A stretch of 55,463 nucleotides of DNA from RGIG4708 sp045538875 (GCA_045538875.1 JAZQEG010000021.1:1-55463); one strand, 5' to 3'; positions 36,905 through 45,834 are shown, counted from the first letter of the stretch. Made by a program: numbers and translations. Notes: generated by a model not told the origin, from the sequence alone.

Positions 36905-37498
36905 TCAAATCTCCTTTGACGGAACCCCTGCATAAATGCCCGGTTTTGTTATATCCTTTACAACTGCCGCCCCGCAGCCGATTACACATTGCTTGCAAAT
37001 ACTGATGTTGTTTTTTACAACTGCACCTGCGCCTATATGAGTGCCACTTTCTACGGTTACCGTACCGCAAAGAGTAGCATTTGGCGAAATATGCACATAA
37101 TCCCCTATAAAATTATCGTGTTCAACAACACTTGCAGTGTTTATTATTGTATGTTCACCTATAACTGCCCCGCTGTTTACAACTGCATTTGCCATAACAA
37201 CAGTGCCTTTTTTTATTGTAACATTTTCCGAAATAACTGCTGTAGGATGAATTGCAGTATAATAATCAAGATTACTGTATTTTTGAGCAATTGTGCTTCG
37301 CGCCTTGTTTGAGCCTATTGCAATAACAAAGCTGCAATTGTGTGCAAATTTTATGCAATCGTCAACTGTGCCCAAAATACCATCGCCTGTATTAAAATCA
37401 TCTAAAAATCCGACTACCTTGTCGCCGCTTTTTTTTACAATGTCTGCAACCACTCGTGCATGACCGCCGGCGCCTATAATAACAACCGATTTACACAT
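36905..37498 (-). CDS. PglD/NeuD-family sugar O- or N-acetyltransferase
   Basis: 197 residues. An N-terminal Rossmann-like nucleotide-sugar binding domain (VVIIGAGGHARVVADIV) precedes a left-handed beta helix of hexapeptide repeats (from about residue 85: ISENVTIKKGTVVMANAVVNSGAVIG) with a catalytic-type His in VVEHDN. PglD acetylates the 4-amino group of UDP-4-amino-sugar to make UDP-diacetylbacillosamine. The 8-base overlap with the PglC-like gene shows coupling. Confidence 0.92.
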   Translation of the reverse strand: MCKSVVIIGAGGHARVVADIVKKSGDKVVGFLDDFNTGDGILGTVDDCIKFAHNCSFVIAIGSNKARSTIAQKYSNLDYYTAIHPTAVISENVTIKKGTVVMANAVVNSGAVIGEHTIINTASVVEHDNFIGDYVHISPNATLCGTVTVESGTHIGAGAVVKNNISICKQCVIGCGAAVVKDITKPGIYAGVPSKEI

Positions 37499-38117
37499 TT
37501 TGCTTTTCCTTTTCCTTATTTACAAACTCGCCTATGGTAGCCTCGCCCTCTGCGCTAATACCATCGCGTTTGCCAAAGGCTTTCCATACTGTCATGCAAA
37601 GTATTTTAAAATCACCCCAAAAAGTGATATTGTCAACATACTCTACATCGTACTCAAATTTTTGCTCCCAGGTGATTGCGTTGCGTCCGTTTACCTGCGC
37701 TAAGCCCGAAAGCCCCGGGCGCACTTCGTGACGGCGCTTTTGAAAGTCGTTGTATTCATCAAGATATTTTACTAAAAGAGGGCGCGGCCCTATAACGCTC
37801 ATATCGCCTTTTAATATATTAAACGCCTCAGGCAATTCGTCAAGACTTGTAGCTCTAAGAAGTTTGCCAAATCTTGTAAGCCTTACTTCGTCAGGGAGCA
37901 AGTTGCCGTTTTCGTCTTTTGCATCTGTCATTGTGCGGAATTTGTAAAGATAAAATATTTTTTCATCCTTGCCTGGGCGCGCCTGCTTAAAAAGCACTGG
38001 GCTGCCAAGCTTAACTCTTACAAGCACTGCAACAATTATGTAAAGCCACGAAAAAACTATTATTGCAGCCAAGGCACAGAATATGTCAATTGGTCTTTTG
38101 AAAATGCGTTTATACAT
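37491..38117 (-). CDS. PglC-like phosphoglycosyltransferase (initiating sugar transferase)
   Basis: 208 residues. A single N-terminal membrane-dipping helix (RPIDIFCALAAIIVFSWLYIIVAVLV) precedes the catalytic domain: GSPVLFKQARPGKDEKIFYLYKFRTM, TSLDELPEAFNILKGDMSVIGPRPL (the Asp-Glu catalytic dyad is in LDELPE) and the RHEVRPGLSGLAQVNGRN segment. It transfers a sugar phosphate to undecaprenyl phosphate to start the repeat unit. Start ATG 38117 follows GGAGG and overlaps the aminotransferase gene by 8 bases. Confidence 0.95.
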   Translation of the reverse strand: MYKRIFKRPIDIFCALAAIIVFSWLYIIVAVLVRVKLGSPVLFKQARPGKDEKIFYLYKFRTMTDAKDENGNLLPDEVRLTRFGKLLRATSLDELPEAFNILKGDMSVIGPRPLLVKYLDEYNDFQKRRHEVRPGLSGLAQVNGRNAITWEQKFEYDVEYVDNITFWGDFKILCMTVWKAFGKRDGISAEGEATIGEFVNKEKEKQNV

Positions 38118-39237
38118 TAAACACACCTCCGATTATGCCTATTATTTCATCAAGCTCATTTTCTGTCATTTGTGGTGCCATATCACTTGGCAGGCACAAA
38201 CCTCTTGCAAACAAATCCTCGCTTACTACACTGTCGCCGTGAGCAAAAAAATCACAATCCTTATAGAAGGGCTGCAGATGCATAGGCTTCCACAGAGGTC
38301 GTGTTTCCACATTGTGCTTTGCCAGCTCATCCATAATTGCAAAAGGGCTGATGCTGCAATCTTTATCTATTGTGGCAGAGCTGAGCCAGTGATTTGGTAC
38401 CGTATCCTCCTCATATGGCTGCATTGTAATGGGCAGATTTTCAAAAGCTTTTTTGTATTTGTTAAAAATAGCGGTTTTTTGTGCAACATGGTCATCTAAA
38501 ACTGCCATCTGACCTCTGCCAATGCCTGCACATATATTGCTCATACGATAGTTGTAGCCAAGCTCTTTATGCTCATACCACGGAGCAGGCTCACGGGATT
38601 GTGTAATCCATTTCAGCACAGTTTTAAGCATTTGTTCATCTTCACTCACAAGCATACCGCCGCCCGAGGTAGTAATAATTTTGTTGCCGTTAAAAGAATA
38701 AATGCCATATTTACCAAAAGTACCAAGCTTTTTGCCGTGGTAGCTTCCGCCAAGGCCCTCTGCAGCATCTTCCACAACAGGCACATTATGCTCATTGCAA
38801 ATTTGCATAATCTCATCCATTTTGGCAGGAGTGCCGTAAAGGTGTACAACAACAACTGCTTTTGGATGAGGATATTTTTGAAAGGCCTTTTTTAGTGCCT
38901 GCGGGCTCATATTCCATGTGTCAGGCTCACTGTCTATAAATACGGGCGTTGCATTTTGATACACTATGGGGTTTGCACTTGCCGAAAAAGTCATAGACTG
39001 GCAAAACACAACATCACCACTTTGCACACCAAGCGCGCGCAGTGCCATATGTATTGCCGCAGTACCTGCACTCATTGCAACAGCACCTTTAACACCTGCA
39101 TATTGTTTGATGGCATTTTCAAACTCATTTACATTTTTGCCGAGCGGTGCAACCCAGTTGGTGTCAAACGCCTCTTTTATGTACTTCATTTCCTCTCCAC
39201 ACATACATGGTGAAGAAAGGTATATCTTTCTGTCCAC
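38110..39237 (-). CDS. PglE-like DegT/DnrJ/EryC1 aminotransferase
   Basis: 375 residues, PLP-dependent. Recognised by the opening IYLSSPCMCGEEMKYIKEAFDTNWVAPLGKN, SAGTAAIHMALRALG, VVEDAAEGLGGSYHGKKLGTFG, YSFNGNKIITTSGGG (Lys of NGNKI binds PLP) and YNYRMSN. The family installs the 4-amino group on UDP-4-keto-6-deoxy sugars; UDP-bacillosamine PglE is the closest fit from context. It starts with GTG 39237 behind GGGGTG. It is the first gene of the run. The preceding enzyme, the 4,6-dehydratase (PglF), is absent from the window. Confidence 0.93.
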   Translation of the reverse strand: MDRKIYLSSPCMCGEEMKYIKEAFDTNWVAPLGKNVNEFENAIKQYAGVKGAVAMSAGTAAIHMALRALGVQSGDVVFCQSMTFSASANPIVYQNATPVFIDSEPDTWNMSPQALKKAFQKYPHPKAVVVVHLYGTPAKMDEIMQICNEHNVPVVEDAAEGLGGSYHGKKLGTFGKYGIYSFNGNKIITTSGGGMLVSEDEQMLKTVLKWITQSREPAPWYEHKELGYNYRMSNICAGIGRGQMAVLDDHVAQKTAIFNKYKKAFENLPITMQPYEEDTVPNHWLSSATIDKDCSISPFAIMDELAKHNVETRPLWKPMHLQPFYKDCDFFAHGDSVVSEDLFARGLCLPSDMAPQMTENELDEIIGIIGGVFNV

Positions 39238-39273
39238 AAAATCACCCCATAATAATATACTAACCTAACATAT

Positions 39274-39302
39274 ATAATAACACACGCCATTGTAAAAAGC
39301 AA
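39274..39302 (-). promoter_or_regulatory. Candidate promoter of the surface-polysaccharide run
   Basis: On the minus strand TTGCTT (39297-39302), 17 bases, TATTAT (39274-39279), 37 bases before the aminotransferase GTG. Confidence 0.45.
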
Positions 39303-39362
39303 ATGTTTTTAGTAATTTTATGGGGTTTTTAAAATTAATACAAAAAATATGCAAAATCACCA

Positions 39363-39384
39363 AATATCGTTATTAGACGATATT
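39363..39384. promoter_or_regulatory. Inverted repeat at the luxS promoter, candidate operator
   Basis: AATATCGT (39363-39370), six bases, ACGATATT (39377-39384): a perfect 8-bp dyad whose right end overlaps the -35 box. It is a candidate repressor site. It could instead be a small hairpin. Confidence 0.45.
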
Positions 39385-39411
39385 GAAATTACGCATATGA
39401 TGTTGTATAAT
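39383..39411 (+). promoter_or_regulatory. Promoter of luxS
   Basis: TTGAAA (39383-39388), 17 bases, TATAAT (39406-39411), 50 bases before the start. Confidence 0.7.
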
Positions 39412-39461
39412 TTTGATATAAAAACATCTTACAATTAATTTACAAACAGGGAGATTTGACT

Positions 39462-39920
39462 ATGAAAAAAATAGCAAGCTTTAGCGTAAACCACAACACA
39501 ATACAAAAAGGAATGTACATATCACGCATCGACGGCGATGTGGTAACATACGATATACGGATGAAGCTGCCAAACGGCGGCGATTACCTCGACTGTGATG
39601 CAATTCACACCTTTGAGCATCTGTTTGCCACATACGCACGCAACACAAAATATGCAAGCAGCGTAATATATGTTGGCCCTATGGGGTGCAGAACAGGATT
39701 TTATTTTTTGGTACGAGATAAAATCTCCCACCAGGATGCTCTTGAAATAATGATTGGCACAATGGAATTTATAATAGACTTTGAAGGAGAAATACCGGGT
39801 TCCAAAAAAGAAGAGTGTGGCAATTACCTTGCACATTCACTACCCGGTGCCAAACAAATTGCAACAGATATGCTGCCTGTGCTTAAAAACTGGAGTTCAG
39901 ACAAAATGCAATATTGTTGA
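39462..39920 (+). CDS. luxS: S-ribosylhomocysteine lyase
   Basis: Cleaves S-ribosylhomocysteine to homocysteine and DPD, the precursor of autoinducer-2; part of the activated methyl cycle. The 152 residues have the metal site HTFEH (His49, Glu52, His53), the catalytic Cys76 in GPMGCRTGF and metal ligand Cys119 within CGNYLAHSLPGAK. ATG 39462 follows GGGAGA. No mtnN/pfs or other cycle gene is adjacent. The next gene's promoter overlaps its stop codon. Confidence 0.97.
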   Translation: MKKIASFSVNHNTIQKGMYISRIDGDVVTYDIRMKLPNGGDYLDCDAIHTFEHLFATYARNTKYASSVIYVGPMGCRTGFYFLVRDKISHQDALEIMIGTMEFIIDFEGEIPGSKKEECGNYLAHSLPGAKQIATDMLPVLKNWSSDKMQYC

Positions 39921-39945
39921 CAAAAATATACATTTTGTGTATAAT
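39917..39945 (+). promoter_or_regulatory. Consensus promoter of the NSS transporter gene
   Basis: TTGACA (39917-39922), 17 bases, TATAAT (39940-39945): full sigma-A consensus. The -35 box overlaps the luxS stop codon (39918-39920). Confidence 0.8.
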
Positions 39946-39978
39946 TATTTAGTATTTTGATATTTGGAGGAATTAATT

Positions 39979-41337
39979 ATGTCAAATGAAAAAAGAAGCA
40001 GTTTCACAGGTAAACTTGGCTTTGTCCTTGCAGCTGCAGGTTCTGCAGTAGGTCTTGGAAACATCTGGCGTTTTCCATACCTTGCTGCTAAATACGGCGG
40101 CGGTATATTCTTACTTGTTTATATTGTTCTTGCCGTTACTTTTGGTTTCGCTCTTATGATAGGTGAAATCGCAATCGGAAGAAAAACAGGCTTAAGTGCA
40201 ATAGGTGCATTTAATCAACTCAACAAAAAATTTACTTTTGTCGGATGGCTTGCAGCGCTTATACCTGCAATTATATTACCCTATTACTCAGTAATAGGCG
40301 GATGGGTTACACGCTACCTTGTTACATTTGCAACAGGTGGTGCAGGTGAGGCGGCAGGCGATGCATTTTTCAGTGCTTTTATATCAAATCCAACTGCTCC
40401 CGTAGCATGGTTTTTTGTATTTCTTGCACTTACCGCTGTTGTAGTTCTTGCAGGCGTTGAAAAGGGTATTGAAAAAGCAAGCAAGGTTATGATGCCTGTT
40501 CTTGTAGTGCTTTCTTTATTTATTGCAATCTACTCTGTTACTCTTCCCGGTGCCCTTGACGGCGTTATTTACTACATAAAACCCGACTTTTCAAAATTCT
40601 CTGTAACAACAGTGCTTGCGGCAATGGGACAGCTTTTTTACTCAATGTCACTTGCAATGGGCATTATGATTACATACGGCTCATATATGAAAAAAGAGGT
40701 GAGCATCGACTCATCTGTTAAGCAGATTGAGCTTTTTGATACAGGCATTGCATTTATGGCTGGTCTTATGATTATTCCTGCGGTATTTGCTTTTTCGGGT
40801 GGTACACCCGAGGCTCTCGGCGCAGGCCCGGGACTTATGTTTGTTACACTTCCTAAAGTGTTTGAAACAATGGCAGGCGGCACAATTGTTGGTGTTGTAT
40901 TCTTTTTGCTTGTGCTTTTTGCAGCACTTACATCATCAATTTCACTTATGGAAACCGTTGTGTCAATTGTATGCGACAAATTTAATGTAAAAAGAAATGT
41001 TTCCTGCCTTATAGTGTTTGCATTTTCACTTGCACTTGGTCTTGTATCCTGCTTCGGTTACAGCATCTGGAGCGGTGTAACAGTTATAGGAATGCAGTTC
41101 CTCGACTTTTTTGATTTTATTACAAACAGCGTGATGATGCCTATTACAGCACTCTTTACCTGTATATTTATCGGCTATGTTATCAAGCCAAAAACAATTA
41201 TCGACGAGGTTGAGCTTACAGGCAATTTTAAAAGAAAAGATTTGTTTACAGTTGTAATCAAATACTTTGCACCTGTTTGCATAGTGCTTATTCTTGTATC
41301 TTCGGTGCTTTCGGCATTTGGAATTATATCTATTTGA
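39979..41337 (+). CDS. Sodium-dependent neurotransmitter-symporter (NSS) family transporter
   Basis: 452 residues, about 11 membrane segments, LeuT fold. The first helix carries the family signature AAAGSAVGLGNIWRFPYLAA, with the Na+/substrate site around AVGLGN. Bacterial members import amino acids such as Trp, Leu or Tyr with Na+. The start is ATG 39979 behind TTGGAGGAA; the frame is open five codons further. It has its own consensus promoter and terminator, so it is probably transcribed separately from luxS. Confidence 0.94.
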   Translation: MSNEKRSSFTGKLGFVLAAAGSAVGLGNIWRFPYLAAKYGGGIFLLVYIVLAVTFGFALMIGEIAIGRKTGLSAIGAFNQLNKKFTFVGWLAALIPAIILPYYSVIGGWVTRYLVTFATGGAGEAAGDAFFSAFISNPTAPVAWFFVFLALTAVVVLAGVEKGIEKASKVMMPVLVVLSLFIAIYSVTLPGALDGVIYYIKPDFSKFSVTTVLAAMGQLFYSMSLAMGIMITYGSYMKKEVSIDSSVKQIELFDTGIAFMAGLMIIPAVFAFSGGTPEALGAGPGLMFVTLPKVFETMAGGTIVGVVFFLLVLFAALTSSISLMETVVSIVCDKFNVKRNVSCLIVFAFSLALGLVSCFGYSIWSGVTVIGMQFLDFFDFITNSVMMPITALFTCIFIGYVIKPKTIIDEVELTGNFKRKDLFTVVIKYFAPVCIVLILVSSVLSAFGIISI

Positions 41338-41345
41338 TAATAACA

Positions 41346-41379
41346 AAAAATGGTGTTGCGTCATGCAACACCATTTTTA
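41346..41379 (+). terminator. Intrinsic terminator of the NSS transporter gene
   Basis: Stem AAAAATGGTGTTGC (41346-41359) with GCAACACCATTTTT (41365-41378) and a small loop. Confidence 0.9.
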
Positions 41380-41488
41380 TGTCTGATTTGTAATATTATT
41401 AAATGGTAGGCATATTACCTTTCGCCTTTGTGCTGCCTGGCGTATTGATTTTATCAAAAAATATTTAACTTGTAAATGACTTTATATA

Positions 41489-41517
41489 TTGAATTTTGTT
41501 GACCAAAGTGATATAAT
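41489..41517 (+). promoter_or_regulatory. Promoter of the PHP-hydrolase-deacetylase genes
   Basis: TTGAAT (41489-41494), 17 bases, TATAAT (41512-41517), 28 bases before the start. Confidence 0.65.
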
Positions 41518-41545
41518 ATAAAATCATATATAAGGAGTTTTATCA

Positions 41546-42262
41546 ATGGTCATAAAGACAGATTTGCATTGCCACTCAATTGTGAGTGACCATGCATTTT
41601 CAACAATTATGGAAAACATAACCTGTGCTGCAAGTTTGGGGCTTGAAGCAATTGCAATTACAGACCACGGCCCTGCTCTTGGCGATGCACCTCACAAATT
41701 TTATTACCCCGCATTTGTGCGCCTGCCCGATATAGTAAACGGCGTGCGCCTTTTAAAAGGGTGCGAAGCAAACATATTAAACAACGAGGGCGAGCTTGAC
41801 ATTAACAATAAAATACTTGCCACAATGGATATTGTTATTGCCAGTGTGCACAACCCTTTTTACCGCGATGCCGGAGAGGATGGCGACAACACCGATATGT
41901 ATATAAAGGTGCTGGAAAATCCTTATGTTGATATTTTGGGGCACAGTGGCAATCCAAAATGCAAATTTGATATAGAAAAGGTTTTGTCATACGCAAAAAA
42001 ACTAGGAAAATTTATAGAAATAAACGAAAATACTTTTTGTGCACGACCCCAAAACATTGAGCTTTGCAAACAAATTGCCATGTGTGCCAAAAAAATCGGC
42101 ACATATGTTGTGGTAAACAGCGATGCGCATTTTTGTACAAATGTTGGAGTGCTTACAAATTCGGTAAAAATGCTTGAAGAAATTGATTTCCCCGAAAGCT
42201 TAATTGCAAACACAACCTACGACATATTAAAACAAAAACTCAAACAAAGAAAAAATATATAG
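41546..42262 (+). CDS. PHP-domain phosphatase (YcdX-like)
   Basis: 238 residues. The trinuclear metal site of the PHP superfamily is visible: TDLHCHSIVSDH (His8, His10), AITDHG, CEANIL, ASVHNP, LGHSGNP and NSDAHF. YcdX-type members hydrolyse phosphate esters; the substrate here is unknown. It is the first of three genes (14-base gap to the serine hydrolase). Confidence 0.9.
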   Translation: MVIKTDLHCHSIVSDHAFSTIMENITCAASLGLEAIAITDHGPALGDAPHKFYYPAFVRLPDIVNGVRLLKGCEANILNNEGELDINNKILATMDIVIASVHNPFYRDAGEDGDNTDMYIKVLENPYVDILGHSGNPKCKFDIEKVLSYAKKLGKFIEINENTFCARPQNIELCKQIAMCAKKIGTYVVVNSDAHFCTNVGVLTNSVKMLEEIDFPESLIANTTYDILKQKLKQRKNI

Positions 42263-42276
42263 AGGTGACTTAAATT

Positions 42277-43434
42277 ATGGATTTTAAAAATTTGCGTAAT
42301 TTGCTTGACGAAATGGCAGGTGTGTACTACCCCGGAATTGATATGTGTATATATAGGGAGCACAAGCCTGTTTTTCGCTATCAGGCAGGATATTCAGATA
42401 TAGAGAGCAAACAAAAAGTAGACCCTAATGCGCTATATTACATCTTTTCGTGCACAAAACCCATTACCTGTGCAGCGGCACTTTCCCTCTTTGAAAAAGG
42501 CAAGTTTTTACTTACCGACCCAGTAAGCGAATACCTGCCCGAATTTGCCGATGTAAAAGTAAAACAAACAGATGCATACGGCAACATCAGCCTTGTTGCT
42601 CCTCGCCGCCCTGTTTTAATAAAAGACCTGTTTACCATGACCGCAGGGCTTAACTATGATTTGCAAGCACCTGGAATTAAGGAAATTATAAATCTCACAG
42701 GTGGCAAAAACCCCACCCGCGAAATAGTAAAGGGGATTTCAAAAACCCCATTGGATTTTCATCCTGGTGAGAGATATCAGTACAGCCTTTGCCATGATGT
42801 ACTTGGAGCACTGATTGAAGTGGTAAGCGGCAAAAAATTAGGTACATATCTTAAAGATAATATTTTTGACCCATGCGGTATGCAAAATACCGGTTTTATG
42901 AAGCAAAACAATGCTCTTGATGATGCCGAAGCAAAAATGCCCACAATGTACAACTACGGCGGAAAAGGCGTGTTTACAAAAAAAGACACCTACAATCCGT
43001 ATATATTTGGCAAATATTCTGAATACGAGAGTGGCGGTGCAGGACTCATCAGTTGTGTAGACGATTACATAAAATTTGCCGATGCAATGGCAAACGGCGG
43101 TGTATCTTACCTTGGGGAGAGAATTTTATCACCAAAAACAATAGATGTTATGCGTGCCCCACATGTTCAATTTGACAAATTAAGTGTTAATCCAAAAAAA
43201 CAAGAAGGCTATGCCTATGGTCTTGGGGTCAGAACATTCTGCTCAAACACATATGGCGGTCAGCTTTCCAATATAGGTGAATTTGGCTGGGACGGCGCTG
43301 CAAACAGCTATGTTATTATTGACCCAAGCCAAAAACTCTCAGTATTTTGTGGTGAATTTTTGACAAACTGCGACAACCACGATGCACCCGCAAGATATGT
43401 TAATGCAATTTACTCTATGCTCAGTTGTGAATAA
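42277..43434 (+). CDS. Beta-lactamase-fold serine hydrolase (class C/EstB type)
   Basis: 385 residues, no signal peptide. The nucleophile motif is SCTK (Ser58, Lys61), followed by the Y-x-x pair region (RYQYSLCHDVLGALIE, about residue 167) and the CGxxxTGF segment. This family includes esterases, D-aminopeptidases and class C-like penicillin-recognising enzymes; its cytoplasmic location argues against a true beta-lactamase. Role unknown. It precedes the deacetylase gene by 30 bases. Confidence 0.88.
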   Translation: MDFKNLRNLLDEMAGVYYPGIDMCIYREHKPVFRYQAGYSDIESKQKVDPNALYYIFSCTKPITCAAALSLFEKGKFLLTDPVSEYLPEFADVKVKQTDAYGNISLVAPRRPVLIKDLFTMTAGLNYDLQAPGIKEIINLTGGKNPTREIVKGISKTPLDFHPGERYQYSLCHDVLGALIEVVSGKKLGTYLKDNIFDPCGMQNTGFMKQNNALDDAEAKMPTMYNYGGKGVFTKKDTYNPYIFGKYSEYESGGAGLISCVDDYIKFADAMANGGVSYLGERILSPKTIDVMRAPHVQFDKLSVNPKKQEGYAYGLGVRTFCSNTYGGQLSNIGEFGWDGAANSYVIIDPSQKLSVFCGEFLTNCDNHDAPARYVNAIYSMLSCE

Positions 43435-43464
43435 TAAATTATACTAATCGAAAGGGAATCTGTT

Positions 43465-44331
43465 ATGCGATACCGATTTATGCGTTATCCCGACGGCAAG
43501 CCAAAAGCTGTTACATTAAGCTATGATGACGGCGTTGTGCAGGATATGCAATTTTCCGATTTGTTGTTAAAATACAATATGAAATGTACATTTAATCTCA
43601 ATATCGAGTCGCTCCGTCCGCCCCAAACAGGTATGCGCGACAGTCAGATTAAAAAATATATTTTAGACAGAGGCCACGAAATTGCGGTTCATGGCTTACT
43701 CCACAGAGCGCATGGTACAATGCGCCCCATAGCCGGCATACGCGATACGCTCGATTGCAGGCTCGACCTCGAAAAACGCTTTGGCGGAATTGTGCGCGGT
43801 ATGGCTTATGCCGATTCTGGCATAACAAAATATACCGACAAAAATACCGATTACAGAAAAATAAAACATTATCTTACAGAGCTCGACATTGCATATAGCC
43901 GCACACTTGGAGAGGACAACAACAGCTTTTTGTTGCCGCAAGACTGGCACAGATGGGTACCCACAGCGCATCACAACAACCCCGAAATATTTAATTACAT
44001 AGATGAATTTGTAAATCTTGATTTTGACATCAACAAGCTCTACCGTGCCAACAGGTTTTCAAGACTGTTTTATATGTGGGGCCATAGCTTTGAGTTTGAC
44101 AATAATAACGGATGGCAGCATATTGAACAAATTTTGCAAAAACTCGGCGGCAAAGATGATGTATGGTATGCTACAAATATCGAAATTTACGATTATGTTG
44201 AGGCATACAATTCTATTTGCTACAGTGCCGACGAAACCGTTATGTATAATCCCACACTTTATACACTGTGGTTTGAAGTGGATAATGTGCTATATAGCAT
44301 AGAGCCCGGACAAACAATTAAAATTGGATAA
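43465..44331 (+). CDS. Polysaccharide deacetylase-family protein
   Basis: 288 residues of the NodB-homology fold. The catalytic-metal motif is SYDDG (Asp21, Asp22), and the second motif HGLLH (His76, His80) completes the Asp-His-His site. No signal peptide, so it acts in the cytoplasm, probably on a soluble sugar or amide substrate rather than on cell-wall polymer. The C-terminal 60 residues form a small beta domain. Last gene before a terminator. Confidence 0.9.
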   Translation: MRYRFMRYPDGKPKAVTLSYDDGVVQDMQFSDLLLKYNMKCTFNLNIESLRPPQTGMRDSQIKKYILDRGHEIAVHGLLHRAHGTMRPIAGIRDTLDCRLDLEKRFGGIVRGMAYADSGITKYTDKNTDYRKIKHYLTELDIAYSRTLGEDNNSFLLPQDWHRWVPTAHHNNPEIFNYIDEFVNLDFDINKLYRANRFSRLFYMWGHSFEFDNNNGWQHIEQILQKLGGKDDVWYATNIEIYDYVEAYNSICYSADETVMYNPTLYTLWFEVDNVLYSIEPGQTIKIG

Positions 44332-44336
44332 AATTA

Positions 44337-44362
44337 AAACAGCGGTACGCCCGCTGTTTTTA
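44337..44362 (+). terminator. Intrinsic terminator of the PHP-deacetylase genes
   Basis: Stem AAAACAGCGG (44337-44346) with CCGCTGTTTT (44351-44360) and a 4-base loop. Confidence 0.85.
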
Positions 44363-44391
44363 ATTTGTATAACAAAACCCAATATCAAACA

Positions 44392-44419
44392 AAAGAGGAT
44401 GTAAACTTACATCCTCTTT
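44392..44419 (-). terminator. Intrinsic terminator of the OFA transporter gene
   Basis: AAAGAGGATGTAA (44392-44404) pairs with TTACATCCTCTTT around a very small loop; it lies just past the transporter stop on the minus strand. Confidence 0.75.
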
Positions 44420-44423
44420 AAAA

Positions 44424-45740
44424 TTACTGTTTAACTATTTTTACTTTTTTTACAAACACCATACTAATAACAAAAGCAACCAAATAAAGAGCAATTGTTA
44501 CATATAGTACTGCCTGATATCCTACAGGGTTAACCATCTGACCGTTAACCTCAATGGCTTTGCCAAAATGATTTACAATAAATGTTGCAAGCTGGTTGCC
44601 TGTAAGGCCGGCAAAACCCCATGCCGAAAGTGTTATGCCGTGAATTGCACTGATATTACTCATTCCGTAATGGTCCGAAAGGAGTGTAGGCACATTTGAA
44701 AAACCGCCGCCGTAGCCCGCATTTACTGCCATAATCAAAACAAGCACAAGTATTGTAAGCAACATATTTCCGTTGCCATTTGCAATGCCGCCTGTTACAA
44801 TTACAAGGAATGTCAGCACAATAGACATTACAAAAATAATTTTGTAAATAGTGTTTCTGTCTTTCATAGTGTCTGCCCAGGCCGAAAAGCCAAGCCTTCC
44901 GCCTGCATTAAAAATAGCCGAAACTGTGGATATAACACCTACAAAGCTGCCAAGACCAATGCATTTGACAATCATCTTTTCCTGCGACAAAAGCGCAAGA
45001 CCGCAGGTAATATTTATGTAAAACATAAGCCATATACCAATATAGTTTGTAATAGACCTTGTCCTAAGCACAGACATTATGCTCTTCTTTTCCTCAGCGC
45101 TTACAGGCTCGTGCCAGTCGTCAGGCTTTTTAAGCAAAAGATGTCCTGTAAACATCATTACAAAATAAACTATTGCAAGTATAAAAAACATTTTGTAAAT
45201 ACCGCCATCGCCAAGGCCATCCAGCATCCACTGCATAACAGGGCTTGCTATTGCCTTTGCCGCACCAAAGCCTGCTACCGCAAGGCCTGTTGCAAGCCCT
45301 TTGCGGTCGCTAAACCAAAGCATAAGGGTTTTAACTGGCGAAAGATAGCCTGTACCAAGCCCTATACCCATAATAAGTCCATAACACACATATATACCTA
45401 TCAATGCCACAATGCTGCCCGAATGAGTGCCGCCGTACCATATAAATGCGCCTGTTCCTGCCATACCAAGAGCAAAGCAAATTGCTGCAATAAGCGATGA
45501 TTTGTGAATATTCTTTTCCACTATGTTTCCAAGAAATGCCGCCGACATACCCAAAAAGAAAATTGCAAAGCTAAATGCCCACTCTGTTGCACCTTTTGAA
45601 AAACCTATGTAGTCAGCTATTTCCTGACTAAATATAGACCAGCAATAAACTGTGCCTATGCTGCAGTGCAAAAGGAGTGCAGGAATTGCTGCCCTAAACC
45701 ACTTGTTTGAGCGCCAGCCGCCCTTTTGGTTGTTATTCAT
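44424..45740 (-). CDS. OFA-family (oxalate/formate antiporter-like) MFS transporter
   Basis: 438 residues, 12 membrane segments. Family signatures are the opening WFRAAIPALLLHCSIGTVYCWSIF, the loop DRKGLATGLAVAGFGAAKAIASP, and the second-half equivalent GGFSNVPTLLSDHYG. OFA members exchange or export organic acids such as oxalate/formate or lactate. The promoter carries a Rex-type operator, which suggests control by the NADH/NAD ratio and a part in fermentation-product transport (inference). Confidence 0.9.
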   Translation of the reverse strand: MNNNQKGGWRSNKWFRAAIPALLLHCSIGTVYCWSIFSQEIADYIGFSKGATEWAFSFAIFFLGMSAAFLGNIVEKNIHKSSLIAAICFALGMAGTGAFIWYGGTHSGSIVALIGIYVCYGLIMGIGLGTGYLSPVKTLMLWFSDRKGLATGLAVAGFGAAKAIASPVMQWMLDGLGDGGIYKMFFILAIVYFVMMFTGHLLLKKPDDWHEPVSAEEKKSIMSVLRTRSITNYIGIWLMFYINITCGLALLSQEKMIVKCIGLGSFVGVISTVSAIFNAGGRLGFSAWADTMKDRNTIYKIIFVMSIVLTFLVIVTGGIANGNGNMLLTILVLVLIMAVNAGYGGGFSNVPTLLSDHYGMSNISAIHGITLSAWGFAGLTGNQLATFIVNHFGKAIEVNGQMVNPVGYQAVLYVTIALYLVAFVISMVFVKKVKIVKQ

Positions 45741-45788
45741 AATATGAACTTCCTTCTTTCTTTTGTGTAATAAAGTATAACCTTATAT

Positions 45789-45816
45789 ATTGTAGCACAA
45801 CTAAATCAAAAATCAA
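45789..45816 (-). promoter_or_regulatory. Promoter of the OFA transporter gene
   Basis: On the minus strand TTGATT (45811-45816), 16 bases, TACAAT (45789-45794), about 48 bases before the start. Confidence 0.55.
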
Positions 45817-45834
45817 GTGTTAAATATTTAACAA
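45817..45834. promoter_or_regulatory. Rex-type operator
   Basis: GTGTTAA-ATAT-TTAACAA differs at one base from the published Rex consensus TTGTTAA-N4-TTAACAA. The core TGTTAAATATTTAACA is a perfect 16-bp palindrome. It abuts the -35 box of the transporter promoter. A TTGTTAA half-site recurs at 45844-45850. Confidence 0.7.

Noticed and set aside
35817..37070. 57-codon N-terminal extension of the PglA-like gene
   Set aside because: It lies wholly in another frame of the acetyltransferase gene, is Cys/Arg-rich, and AAGGAG marks ATG 36899 as the start.
42277..43434. True antibiotic beta-lactamase
   Set aside because: No signal peptide, and context with PHP and deacetylase enzymes; only the general serine-hydrolase fold is supported.
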